Positions 17,430-26,447 of a stretch of DNA of 64,000 bases are shown here, one piece after another. Origin of the DNA: UBA1535 sp002323775 (lineage in GTDB: Bacteria; Bacillota; Clostridia; Tissierellales; Sedimentibacteraceae); assembly GCA_031993545.1 (NCBI GenBank), contig DAMAHZ010000002.1, forward strand, positions 1-64,000, in the 5' to 3' direction. The notes under the pieces are model-generated. The model saw only the letters and a program-made list of their open reading frames with translations. It was not told where the DNA came from and ran no database searches. A program made the translations under genes and the position numbers. The first letter of the stretch is position 1; the number at the start of each line of letters is the position of its first letter.

Positions 17430-18680
17430 TTAAAATAATCTCATTATATCCTTATAGGTTATGAACACCATCAATGATATCAAAAGTACAAATCCTACAA
17501 AATGTACAAATCCTTCTTTTTCAATAGGTATTTTCTTACCTCTAAGTTTTTCTATAAGTAAGAACATTATCTTACTTCCATCTAATGCTGGTATCGGTAA
17601 TAAATTCATAAATCCTAAGTTTACACTTAAAAACGCTAAAAGATTTAACAATGGATATAATCCTTGTGTTTTTATAAGCTTCGCTGAGTCTCCTATCATA
17701 GAGATAACCATTACAGGACCTCCTACGGATTCAGCTCCCACTCTGCCAGTTACTAGCATACCAATAAAATTAAACATTAGCTTTACATAATGTATTGTCT
17801 TATAAAAAGATGACACAATACCTGTTAATATTGATTTTTCAATTTTTGTATCAAATCCTATCTGCAAATCTTTTTGTGGTACAACACTAAAATTTAACAG
17901 CTCTGAATTTCTTTGTACAGTTATATCTAAATTATCACCTTTTGAACCTAATATAATTTCTGTTAATTGCTTATAATTTTCTACATCAATACCATTTATT
18001 TTAACAATTTTATCTCCTTCACGTATGCCAGCCTTGTAAGCAGGTAATTTATTATCGCTTGGCTTTATAACTGAAGAAGCAGATTGATTATTTTCATCAT
18101 AAGGATATATACCTATGACATATCTATAATATTGATTTACATCAAAGCTAAGAGTTTCTCCATCTCTTTTAACTGTTACTTTGTATGGTTTTTCCTCAAC
18201 TGTTATCCCAGTTACTAGATCATCTCTTATATATACATTGCTGTCATTTACAGAAACAATTTTATCACCGGTTCTTACTCCTGCTTTATATAGTTCGGAA
18301 TTTGAATCTATTAAGTCAATAGTTGTTCCGGGAACACCGTAAACTGCTGACATAATAATGTAAATTACAATCGCAAGTATAAAATTCATAAGCGGTCCGG
18401 CAACAATTACTTTAAATCTTTGCCAAACTGTCTTGTTCATATAGCTTTCGCTTGTATCTACATTTTCATCCTCACCGACCATATTGACAAAGCCACCTAT
18501 CGGCAATAATCTAATTGAGTATATAATCCCGTTCTTTTCTCTCTTATATATAGTTGGGCCCATGCCTATTGCAAATTCCTCAACCTTTATTCCTACGCTT
18601 ATTGCTGCTCTGTAGTGACCATATTCATGCACAAGTACAACAATAGAAAATACTAATATAGATGCTATTAATGTTATCAA
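17430..18680 (-). CDS. rseP: Site-2 protease RseP (RIP metalloprotease)
   Basis: A 416-residue membrane zinc protease that cleaves anti-sigma factors and signal peptide remnants within the membrane. HExxH is in VLVHEYGHYRAA at residue 17 within the first membrane segment; NLLPIPALDGSKI near 363 supplies the third ligand (LDG). Two PDZ domains are visible (about 115-185 and 200-275, with AGVRTGDKI and AGIREGDKI). About four transmembrane segments. The start is TTG at 18680, with GGAGG at the right distance and no ATG fitting the family N-terminus. Confidence 0.94.
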   Translation of the reverse strand: MITLIASILVFSIVVLVHEYGHYRAAISVGIKVEEFAIGMGPTIYKREKNGIIYSIRLLPIGGFVNMVGEDENVDTSESYMNKTVWQRFKVIVAGPLMNFILAIVIYIIMSAVYGVPGTTIDLIDSNSELYKAGVRTGDKIVSVNDSNVYIRDDLVTGITVEEKPYKVTVKRDGETLSFDVNQYYRYVIGIYPYDENNQSASSVIKPSDNKLPAYKAGIREGDKIVKINGIDVENYKQLTEIILGSKGDNLDITVQRNSELLNFSVVPQKDLQIGFDTKIEKSILTGIVSSFYKTIHYVKLMFNFIGMLVTGRVGAESVGGPVMVISMIGDSAKLIKTQGLYPLLNLLAFLSVNLGFMNLLPIPALDGSKIMFLLIEKLRGKKIPIEKEGFVHFVGFVLLISLMVFITYKDIMRLF

Positions 18681-18799
18681 AATATACCTCCGTTTTAAAC
18701 ATACAAGTCTATGTACAACAATTTTAATTCTGTAAAAACATATAAATACTATGATAGTGTATTTATTTTTTTAGTTATATATTACTTATTAACAAAATT

Positions 18800-19579
18800 T
18801 TAAATAAAATAATTAACAAAATAATAAACAACAGGAGCGACAAAAAGTAAGCTGTCAAATCTATCTAAAATTCCACCATGTCCTGGTAAAATATTGCCAA
18901 AATCTTTTACATCATACTCTCTTTTTATTTTTGATGCTAATAAATCTCCTACCATTGAAAAAGCAGAAACAAATATACTAAATATTATAGTATATATACT
19001 GATATTTATTCCAAAAAATTTGAAATATGCGATAGTTAAACCTAAACATCCCAGTATTCCGCCTATAGCACCCTCTATTGTTTTTTTAGGACTGACATTA
19101 GGACATAACTTATGTTTTCCAAAAAATACTCCTGCAAAATATGCAAAGGTATCTGTTCCAAATGAAATTATGTAAACTAACCATAAAAATTTTCTATCCG
19201 GCATATTGTTTAGCATAATCATATGGTACATGAACAATACAACATACAGTCCTATGAATAGTGTTTGAGCCAATCTAACAAGTGTAATTTTGGGGTTTGT
19301 AACAAATAAAATAAAATTAAATGATACATACAAAAGGAGTATAAAACCTACAGAGGTTTTATCAAAGAAATACCCAGAAAAAAACAATGATATTGCCAAT
19401 ACATAATTAAGTGTAGCCTCATATGAAAAAATTTCCTTAGCCTGTAACAGCTTAGTTATTTCATATATTGCTAAAAACGTTATAATTAAATATAAAAAAT
19501 CAAATAAAACACCGCCAAAATATGTAACTGATCCTACTAATAAACCAACTAAAGCACCCGTTATAATCCTTGTTTTCAT
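18800..19579 (-). CDS. cdsA: Phosphatidate cytidylyltransferase CdsA
   Basis: A 259-residue polytopic membrane enzyme making CDP-diacylglycerol for phospholipid synthesis. About eight hydrophobic segments. The C-terminal signature SKIKREYDVKDFGNILPGHG, followed by GILDRFDSL, is diagnostic. The ATG at 19579 is preceded by GAGGT; an upstream ATG at 19591 lies before that SD. uppS ends four bases from the upstream ATG, so the genes are coupled. dxr normally follows cdsA, but only about 120 bases separate it from rseP here. Confidence 0.95.
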   Translation of the reverse strand: MKTRIITGALVGLLVGSVTYFGGVLFDFLYLIITFLAIYEITKLLQAKEIFSYEATLNYVLAISLFFSGYFFDKTSVGFILLLYVSFNFILFVTNPKITLVRLAQTLFIGLYVVLFMYHMIMLNNMPDRKFLWLVYIISFGTDTFAYFAGVFFGKHKLCPNVSPKKTIEGAIGGILGCLGLTIAYFKFFGINISIYTIIFSIFVSAFSMVGDLLASKIKREYDVKDFGNILPGHGGILDRFDSLLFVAPVVYYFVNYFI

Positions 19580-19595
19580 TTTCAACCTCATTCAG

Positions 19596-20321
19596 CTATT
19601 GCTTTCCAAATCTTCTGTTTCTATTTTGATATTCTAATATTGCTTCAAAAAACTTTTCTTCATCAAAATCCGGCCATAAAGTATCTGTAAAATAAAACTC
19701 TGCATAAGCCAGTTGATAAAGCAAAAAGTTGCTTATTCTTATTTCACCACTTGTCCTAATGAGAAAATCCGGATCTCTGCTATTTTTAGTAAATAAATAA
19801 TTTTTAAAATTTTCTTCATTAAGCTCATCTATATTAATTTTTTTATTTTCCACATCTTTTACAATGCTTTTAATAGAAGTAATAATTTCGTTTCTTCCGC
19901 CATAACTCATTGCTATGTTTAATATAAATTTTCTATTATTTCTTGTTTTAAATATAGCATCCTTTACTTCTTCTAAAACATTGGCTGGTAAATCTTCCAT
20001 CCTACCAATGAGGTTTATCTTGACACCATTTTTATGAATTCTGTCAAGCTCTTTTCTCAAAAACTCAATAAGCAGACTCATCAATCCGTCTACTTCTGTT
20101 TTTTCTCTCCCCCAATTCTCAGTCGAAAAAGCATAAACAGTCATCTCATCAATTCCAATATCTGTAGCTGCCTCGACTATTTCCATTATTTTTTTTACAC
20201 CTGCTCTATGACCCATTATTGCAGGGAGCATTTTCTTCTTAGCCCATCTTCTGTTTCCATCCATTATAATGGCTACATGACTGGGAATTTTGCCATTTAA
20301 AATTTGTTCCTTAAAACTCAT
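19596..20321 (-). CDS. uppS: Undecaprenyl diphosphate synthase UppS
   Basis: A 241-residue cis-prenyltransferase producing the lipid carrier for peptidoglycan. IMDGNRRWAKKK (catalytic Asp) and MGHRAG lie near residues 20-42; YAFSTENWGREKTEV near 80; the signature DPDFLIRTSGEIRISNFLL near 190. A GAAAGG SD precedes the ATG; the SD is part of a short palindrome (ATGAAA-GGCA-TTTCAT) that could tune access to it. Confidence 0.97.
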   Translation of the reverse strand: MSFKEQILNGKIPSHVAIIMDGNRRWAKKKMLPAIMGHRAGVKKIMEIVEAATDIGIDEMTVYAFSTENWGREKTEVDGLMSLLIEFLRKELDRIHKNGVKINLIGRMEDLPANVLEEVKDAIFKTRNNRKFILNIAMSYGGRNEIITSIKSIVKDVENKKINIDELNEENFKNYLFTKNSRDPDFLIRTSGEIRISNFLLYQLAYAEFYFTDTLWPDFDEEKFFEAILEYQNRNRRFGKQ

Positions 20322-20369
20322 AATGAAATGCCTTTCATCGTACTTTATAATAAATTAATTCTTTATAAA

Positions 20370-20561
20370 CTAATAATATGTAACAAATAAGGTTATATAC
20401 AAATCTTCTTTGGAGCTTTCAAATTTTATTACATATGGATTTTGTAAATTGTTAAACTTAGAATTTCTACCTAATAATTTTACTATCTTAATTATTTTAT
20501 GATATTTTCCTTGAATTAAGCTTAAGGCATTGCTTAAAGGAAGACCTTTTAGATCTTCCAT
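20370..20561 (-). CDS. Small conserved-type hypothetical protein between frr and uppS
   Basis: A 63-residue protein starting MEDLKGLPLSNALSLIQ, with AGAGGT upstream of its ATG, one base beyond the frr stop codon. The pattern 'leucine-rich helix, then KIIKIVKL, then NPYVIKFE and DLYITLFV strands' resembles the small unnamed proteins that many Clostridia have at this position. I cannot assign a function. Coding status is supported by SD, spacing and context. Confidence 0.6.
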   Translation of the reverse strand: MEDLKGLPLSNALSLIQGKYHKIIKIVKLLGRNSKFNNLQNPYVIKFESSKEDLYITLFVTYY

Positions 20562-20562
20562 G

Positions 20563-21120
20563 CTATACCTCTAATATTTCCTTTTCTTTTTCTTTATAGA
20601 TATCGTCTATAAATTTTGTATATTTATCTGTAAGCTTTTGTGTTTCTTCCTCAGCTTTTTTCAAATCGTCCTTTGTTAATTCGCTGCTCTTTTCCATTTT
20701 TTTGAATACTTCTATAACATCTCTCCTTATGTTTCTAAGAGCGACCTTTGCATTTTCAATTTCTTTTTTTACTAATTTTAACAGGTCTTTTCTTCTTTCC
20801 TCTGTTAGCTGTGGCAACATAAGTCTTATTATTTTTCCGTCATTTGTAGGATTTATCCCTAAATCAGAAGCTAATATTGCCTTTTCAATCTCTTTAAGGC
20901 TTGAAGCATCCCATGGCTGTATAATTAAGCATCTTGGCTCTGGAACTGAAATATTAGCCATTTGATTTATCGGAGTCATGCTTCCATAATAATTAGCCTG
21001 TATTTTATCCACAAGCTTAGGATTTGCCTTTCCAGCTCTAATAGTTGCTAATTCTTCTTTTAAAAAGTTTACAGACTTATTCATCTGTTCTTCACTTTTA
21101 TTCAACTCTTGTTTATACAT
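20563..21120 (-). CDS. frr: Ribosome recycling factor
   Basis: A 185-residue RRF, the usual length, which splits post-termination ribosomes with EF-G. Hallmarks: LATIRAGKANPKLVDKI near residue 30, YYGSMTPINQMANISVPEP near 45 and LPQLTEERRKDLLKLV near 105. GGAGG precedes the ATG. It directly follows pyrH (one base between). Confidence 0.98.
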   Translation of the reverse strand: MYKQELNKSEEQMNKSVNFLKEELATIRAGKANPKLVDKIQANYYGSMTPINQMANISVPEPRCLIIQPWDASSLKEIEKAILASDLGINPTNDGKIIRLMLPQLTEERRKDLLKLVKKEIENAKVALRNIRRDVIEVFKKMEKSSELTKDDLKKAEEETQKLTDKYTKFIDDIYKEKEKEILEV

Positions 21121-21121
21121 A

Positions 21122-21835
21122 TTATACCTCCTTAATTATTGTTCCTATATTTTCTCCTAAAATAATACGCTCAATGTTTTTTGGGTCTTCTATAGCAAAT
21201 ACCAAAATTGGTATTTTGTTATCCATACATAATGAGGTTGCTGTAGAATCCATAATTTTTAATCCCTTGTTCAGCACATCTATATAGCTTAGTTCTGTAT
21301 ATTTTACAGCATCAGGATTCTTCTTTGGATCATCTGAATAAACTCCATCTACGCCATTTTTAGCAAGTAGGATAATCTCAGCATCCACCTCTGCCGCTCT
21401 TAAAGCTGCCGTTGTATCAGTTGAAAAATATGGATTTCCTGTTCCACCTGCAAACACAACTACTTTATTTGATTCCAAATGCTTTACAGCTTTACGTCTG
21501 ATATATGGTTCTGCAACCTGCATCATCTCTATTGAAGTTTGGACAACAGCTTCTAGTCCAATTTTTTCCAAATGAGTTTGAAGTGCTAATCCATTTATTA
21601 TAGTTCCGAGCATCCCCATATAGTCTGATGTAGTTCTGTCCATATCTTTGGCAGAAGCTCCTCGCCAAAAATTCCCTCCGCCTACAACAATAGCAACCTG
21701 TGCACCGAGTTCATTAATTGCTTTTACTTCCTTAGCAATAGACATAACAACTTTTTCATCTACTCCATGTCCTGCTCCTCCAGATAGTGCCTCACCACTA
21801 ATCTTCAATAACACTCTTTTGTATTTACAGTGCAT
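21122..21835 (-). CDS. pyrH: UMP kinase
   Basis: A 237-residue amino-acid-kinase-fold enzyme phosphorylating UMP. KRVLLKISGEALSG at the N-terminus, VVGGGNFWRG near 52, DYMGMLGTIINGLAL near 73 and VFAGGTGNPYFSTDTTAALRA in pieces near 135 are characteristic. AAAGGAG precedes the ATG at 21835. It sits in the standard tsf-pyrH-frr run. Confidence 0.98.
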   Translation of the reverse strand: MHCKYKRVLLKISGEALSGGAGHGVDEKVVMSIAKEVKAINELGAQVAIVVGGGNFWRGASAKDMDRTTSDYMGMLGTIINGLALQTHLEKIGLEAVVQTSIEMMQVAEPYIRRKAVKHLESNKVVVFAGGTGNPYFSTDTTAALRAAEVDAEIILLAKNGVDGVYSDDPKKNPDAVKYTELSYIDVLNKGLKIMDSTATSLCMDNKIPILVFAIEDPKNIERIILGENIGTIIKEV

Positions 21836-22062
21836 ACTTCAATCTCCTTTGTATATTTATAATTCCTATTAAACAAGCATTTTTCATGCTTTTTAAGAAA
21901 AGACTACATACTTAGAGCTTATAAATTTTATGTATATAGAGCAAAACTTGTTTTATTCTATATATTTACCCTAATTATTAAGCCTTAAACTATATAAAAT
22001 TTTATTTTCTTTCCACGTTAATTAATGGAGAATCAAGTTATGATCCTCCATTATGTTATGTT

Positions 22063-22983
22063 TTATTTATTCATTTGCTTTGCAACTTCTTCTGCAAAGT
22101 TTTCAGATTTCTTTTCTATGCCATCGCCAACTTCAAATCTCTTAACCGCTGCAATTTGAATAGATTTTCCAAGTTGTTTAGAAACATTTTCTATTACTTT
22201 CTTAACTGTCAAATCTCCATCCTTAACGAATGCTTGCTCAACTAAACAAACTTCCTTCAATAACTTTTGGACTCTACCCTCAACCATTTTTTCAACTATT
22301 TCTCTAGGTTTTCCTTCATTCATCGCTTGAGCTATAAGTATTTCTCTCTCATGAGCTATATAATCTGCATCTACATCATCTTTAGTAATATATTTTGGTT
22401 TCATAGCTGCAACCTGCATAGCAAGGTCTTTTCCTAATTCTTCTAAATCAGAGAATGAAGCTTCTGATTCTAAACCAATTATAACAGCTATTTTACCAAC
22501 GCCATGAACATATCCTAGAACTGCTCCGTTTGAAACTTCTATAGTTTCAAATCTTCTAAGATTCATGTTTTCGCCTATTTTTGCTATCTTAGCAGTAAGA
22601 ACATCTTGAACTGTTTCAGCTTGATCTAAATATTTTGTAGTTTTTAATTCTTCAACGTCTTTAACGTTTGAATCAACAACTATCTTAGCAACATTATTTA
22701 CGAATTCTTTAAATTCTTCATTTTTAGCAACGAAGTCTGTTTCTGAGTTTACCTCAACAACAACTCCTTTTTTACCATCAGCAGATATAGCCATTGCAGT
22801 TAAACCTTCAGCAGCTATTCTATCTGATTTTTTAGCAGCCTGTGCAAGTCCTTTTTCTCTTAAAAAATCTACTGCTTTTTGCATATCTCCGTCACAAGCA
22901 GCCAAAGCCTTTTTACAATCCATCATTCCAGCACTGGTAATTTCTCTAAGTTCTTTTACCATTGAAGCAGTTATTTCTGCCAT
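22063..22983 (-). CDS. tsf: Elongation factor Ts
   Basis: A 306-residue guanine nucleotide exchange factor for EF-Tu. The N-terminal UBA-like domain carries LREITSAGMMDCKKAL and the core contains VVEVNSETDFVAKNEEF. The ATG at 22983 has AGGAGG in register; an in-frame start at 23007 lies before that SD. The leader has an inverted repeat GCTCATG/CATGAGC upstream of the SD. Confidence 0.97.
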   Translation of the reverse strand: MAEITASMVKELREITSAGMMDCKKALAACDGDMQKAVDFLREKGLAQAAKKSDRIAAEGLTAMAISADGKKGVVVEVNSETDFVAKNEEFKEFVNNVAKIVVDSNVKDVEELKTTKYLDQAETVQDVLTAKIAKIGENMNLRRFETIEVSNGAVLGYVHGVGKIAVIIGLESEASFSDLEELGKDLAMQVAAMKPKYITKDDVDADYIAHEREILIAQAMNEGKPREIVEKMVEGRVQKLLKEVCLVEQAFVKDGDLTVKKVIENVSKQLGKSIQIAAVKRFEVGDGIEKKSENFAEEVAKQMNK

Positions 22984-23053
22984 ATTAATTCCTCCTATCA
23001 TGCTCATGCCAATTATTTAATATGAATTTTTTTACATGAGCCTTGTTTGTATT

Positions 23054-23139
23054 TTAAAAAAAGTAAGGAAAATGCTAATCCTTTATAAAGTTCTATAACT
23101 AATAATTAGTCATAGGTAGCAAGCCTTAATCCTTACTTT
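23054..23139 (-). terminator. Structured terminator or attenuator between rpsB and tsf
   Basis: On the minus strand AAAGTAAGGA (23130-23139) pairs with TCCTTACTTT (23060-23069), and the stem runs into a T-run (RC of 23054-23062). The roughly 60-base interior holds its own hairpin, CTATGACTAA with TTAGTTATAG. The large insert is unusual for a simple terminator. Confidence 0.6.
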
Positions 23140-23170
23140 TCATGTATAGAGTGAAGTTTTTCTTCGCTCT

Positions 23171-23941
23171 TTATTCTTCTATTATTACTTCATCTACTTT
23201 ATCTGATTCTTCTTCAGACATTTCTTCTTCTCTGTCTTCTTCGTAATCAGTTAATTGTTCGCCTTGTTTTCCTTCGATTATAGCATTAGCTATAGTTGCA
23301 GTCAATAATTTAACGGCTCTTATTGCGTCGTCGTTTCCAGGTATAACTAGATCAACTTCATCTGGATCACAGTTTGTATCAACTATACCAACAACTGGAA
23401 TTCCCAATATTTTAGCTTCTTGAACAGCTATTTTTTCTTTTCTTGGGTCAACTACGAATAAAGCTCCTGGAATTTTTTCCATGTTCTTAATTCCGCCTAA
23501 GAATTTTTCAAGTCTTTCAGCTTCGTGTTTTAATTGTATTACTTCTTTTTTAGGAAGCTTATCAAATGTTCCATCTTCTTCCATTTTCTTCAATTCATTA
23601 AGTCTGTCAATTCTGCTTCTGATAGTTTTGTAGTTAGTTAACATTCCACCTAACCATCTTTGGCTAACATAGTGCATTCCTGATCTTAATGCTTCACTCT
23701 TAGTAGCCTCTTGAGCTTGTTTTTTAGTTCCTACAAATAGAACCTCTCCACCATTAGCTACAACATCCTTTATGAATTTGTAAGCCTCATCAACCTTATC
23801 ACTTGTTTTTTGTAAGTCAATGATATAAATTCCATTTCTCTCTGTGAAAATATACTCCGCCATTTTAGGGTTCCATCTTCTTGTTTGGTGTCCAAAGTGA
23901 ACTCCTGCTTCGAGTAATTTTTTCATACTTACTATTGCCAT
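23171..23941 (-). CDS. rpsB: 30S ribosomal protein S2
   Basis: A 256-residue S2. Hallmarks: KKLLEAGVHFGHQTRRWNPK, YIFTERNGIYIIDLQKT, VGTKKQAQEA, RWLGGMLTNYKTI and the C-terminal VVGIVDTNCDPDEVDLVIPG in pieces. The tail is acidic and extends beyond the core by about 25 residues. ATG at 23941 follows AAAGGAGG; an in-frame start at 23992 lies upstream of that SD and is rejected. Confidence 0.98.
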   Translation of the reverse strand: MAIVSMKKLLEAGVHFGHQTRRWNPKMAEYIFTERNGIYIIDLQKTSDKVDEAYKFIKDVVANGGEVLFVGTKKQAQEATKSEALRSGMHYVSQRWLGGMLTNYKTIRSRIDRLNELKKMEEDGTFDKLPKKEVIQLKHEAERLEKFLGGIKNMEKIPGALFVVDPRKEKIAVQEAKILGIPVVGIVDTNCDPDEVDLVIPGNDDAIRAVKLLTATIANAIIEGKQGEQLTDYEEDREEEMSEEESDKVDEVIIEE

Positions 23942-24080
23942 TTTTATTTCCTCCTTTTGTTTTAAACATCCAGCATCTTCATATTTACTCAAGACTCATG
24001 TACTGAGCACGACTATCATAAATCAGACACTGTGAATAGTAAAGCTGGTACCATATATTTCTAAATTTTGTACCTTTGGT

Positions 24081-24109
24081 ATTATAGCACATATAATTGT
24101 ACATAGCAA
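24081..24109 (-). promoter_or_regulatory. Sigma-A promoter for rpsB
   Basis: On the minus strand TTGCTA (24104-24109), 17 bases, TATAAT (24081-24086). A leader of about 130 bases follows, starting with an inverted repeat around GGTACAAAA/TGGTACC. The leader may be a site for S2 feedback but I see no known motif. Confidence 0.8.
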
Positions 24110-24154
24110 GAATTTTTATTACAATATTTACAAATATTATTTTTATATAATATT

Positions 24155-26338
24155 CTATTTATTTTCCTTGTTATCATCCTTGCTTGGGTCAGACCATGAA
24201 ACAAAATCACAGTCTGGATATCCACTGCATCCAAAAAATCTTCTGCCTTTTTTCGTAAATCTTATAACTATGTCCTTTCCGCATTTTGGACAAGGAGTAT
24301 CAATCTTTTGAGATATTTGCTTTGTATTTTTACATTCTGGATACTTTGAACAGGCTAAGAAATCTCCAAATCGTCCTTTTCTTTTTAACATCTTAGCTCC
24401 GCATAACTCGCATATAATATCTGTTTCTTCTGCTGTTTCTTTTTGACCTAGTTTTTTAGTTGTTTTACATTCTGGATAATTAGGACAGGCTAAAAATTTA
24501 CCAAATCTCCCTTTTTTAACAACCATGAATTCTCCGCAGTTTTCACATTGTTCAGTGCTTACTTCATCCTTTAGCTCAACCTTTTCTATTTCCCTATCGG
24601 CAACATCTAAAGAAAGCTTAAATTCATTGTAAAATTCCTTTATAATTTCATGCCAATCAATATTCCCATTGGCAACTGCATCCAATTTATTTTCAAGACC
24701 GGCTGTGAATTTGTCGTTTATTATATTTTCAAAATACTTTATAAGCATCTCATTTACTATAAGTCCCATTTCAGTTGGAACTAGATTGTTTTTATCTTTA
24801 ATTACATAATCTCTGTTTGTAATTGTTATAATAGTCGGAGCATAGGTACTTGGTCTTCCTATACCTAAAACCTCCATCATTTTTATCAATGTAGCCTCTG
24901 TATATCTGGCTGGAGGATTAGTAAATAACTGCTCTGGCAAAATATTATTTATTTTGACTAAATCTTTTTCATTTATAATTGGAAGCAATAAGTCCTTTGA
25001 ACCATCACTGTAATCATAAATTCTTTTAAATCCTTCAAATTGCATTATGCTGCCAGATGATTTGAATATGTTATTATTGCTATTAAATATAATTGTTGTT
25101 GTATCAAATAAAGCTTCTGCCATCTGTGAAGCAACAAATCTTCTCCAAATTAAATTATATAATTTATATTGATCAGCACTCAACGAGTCCTTGATTTTCT
25201 CCGGACTTTTATCAACATAAGTCGGTCTTATTGCTTCGTGAGCGTCCTGTGCTTCTACTTTGCTTTTCTTGTTATACTCATTATGAGCATAATAATTTTG
25301 TCCATAATTTCCTACTATATAATTTTTTACATTTTCATGAGCTTCATTAGAAATTCTATATGAGTCTGTTCTGATATACGTTACTAAACCAACACTTCCC
25401 TCACCTTTTACATTAATGCCTTCATATAGCTGCTGAGCAATCATCATTGTTTTCTTTGATGAAAAATTGAGTTTTTTATTTGCCTCTTGCTGTAAACTAC
25501 TTGTTGTAAATGGTGGACTAGGTTTTTTAACACTGCGACTTTTCTCTACTTTATAAACTGATAAGGCATTTTTATCTATACTGTTTATAACAGCGTCAGT
25601 TTCTTCTTTGCTTTTTAGCTTGATTTTACTTATTTTCTGCTTAGTATTAGTCGTACTGTCAGCTTCGTCAGATTTATTAGATTTAGCGGATGTATTTTCC
25701 ACTAACTTACCATAATACTTTGCTATAAATTTTTTCTTTTTTTCAATCAATTCGATATCTAAATTCCAATATTCTTCAGATACAAAGTCATTTATTTCTT
25801 TTTCTCTTTCGCATATTAGCTTTAATGCAACAGATTGAACTCTGCCGGCACTTAGACCTTTTTCTATTTTTCTCCATAAAAGTGGACTTATATTATATCC
25901 AACAAGCCTGTCTAGCACTCTCCTTGCCTGCTGTGCATCAACTAAGCTTGTATTAATTTTCCTTGGATTTTTTGCAGCCTTCTTTATTGCATCCTTTGTA
26001 ATTTCATTGAATTCAATTCTATTTTCACTATTTTCATCCAAATTAAGCATTTTCGAAAGATGCCATGATATAGCCTCTCCCTCTCTATCGGGGTCGGTCG
26101 CAAGGTAAACCTCTTTCGCTTTTTTTGTCTCTTTTTTAAGTTCCTTAATTATGTCACCCTTGCCTCTTATTGTAATATAATCAGGCTCAAAATTATTATC
26201 TATATCAATGCCAAGTTTGCTTTTTGGCAAATCTCTAACATGACCAACAGAAGCCTTAACTACATAGTTAGCTCCAAGAAATTTCCCTATAGTTTTTGCC
26301 TTTGCAGGTGACTCAACAATTACTAATTTTTTTTCCAT
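24155..26338 (-). CDS. topA: DNA topoisomerase I
   Basis: A 727-residue type IA enzyme relaxing negative supercoils. TOPRIM domain at 1-120 (VIVESPAKAKTIGKFLG, LATDPDREGEAISWHL), active-site tyrosine in VTYIRTDSYRIS near 315, GRPSTYAPTI near 480. Three C-terminal four-cysteine zinc fingers follow (CENCGEF, CELCGAK, CPKCGKD). ATG at 26338 follows GGAGGG; the in-frame start at 26359 is upstream of it. It follows dprA in transcription order, as usual for Clostridia; codY, often next to it, is not here. Confidence 0.98.
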   Translation of the reverse strand: MEKKLVIVESPAKAKTIGKFLGANYVVKASVGHVRDLPKSKLGIDIDNNFEPDYITIRGKGDIIKELKKETKKAKEVYLATDPDREGEAISWHLSKMLNLDENSENRIEFNEITKDAIKKAAKNPRKINTSLVDAQQARRVLDRLVGYNISPLLWRKIEKGLSAGRVQSVALKLICEREKEINDFVSEEYWNLDIELIEKKKKFIAKYYGKLVENTSAKSNKSDEADSTTNTKQKISKIKLKSKEETDAVINSIDKNALSVYKVEKSRSVKKPSPPFTTSSLQQEANKKLNFSSKKTMMIAQQLYEGINVKGEGSVGLVTYIRTDSYRISNEAHENVKNYIVGNYGQNYYAHNEYNKKSKVEAQDAHEAIRPTYVDKSPEKIKDSLSADQYKLYNLIWRRFVASQMAEALFDTTTIIFNSNNNIFKSSGSIMQFEGFKRIYDYSDGSKDLLLPIINEKDLVKINNILPEQLFTNPPARYTEATLIKMMEVLGIGRPSTYAPTIITITNRDYVIKDKNNLVPTEMGLIVNEMLIKYFENIINDKFTAGLENKLDAVANGNIDWHEIIKEFYNEFKLSLDVADREIEKVELKDEVSTEQCENCGEFMVVKKGRFGKFLACPNYPECKTTKKLGQKETAEETDIICELCGAKMLKRKGRFGDFLACSKYPECKNTKQISQKIDTPCPKCGKDIVIRFTKKGRRFFGCSGYPDCDFVSWSDPSKDDNKENK

Positions 26339-26447
26339 ATACCCTCCATTATATAACAATTTATCTTAGTTTACCTAGTGAAAGCTTAGTTCTCTGGAAA
26401 ATAAATTATTATTAATCTACAACTATATATGTATATACTAAATTTAA

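Noticed and set aside
22024..22052. AATGGAG/CTCCATT hairpin after tsf as terminator
   Set aside because: The stem is short and no T-run follows on the tsf strand; it may be a processing site, but I cannot support a terminator call.
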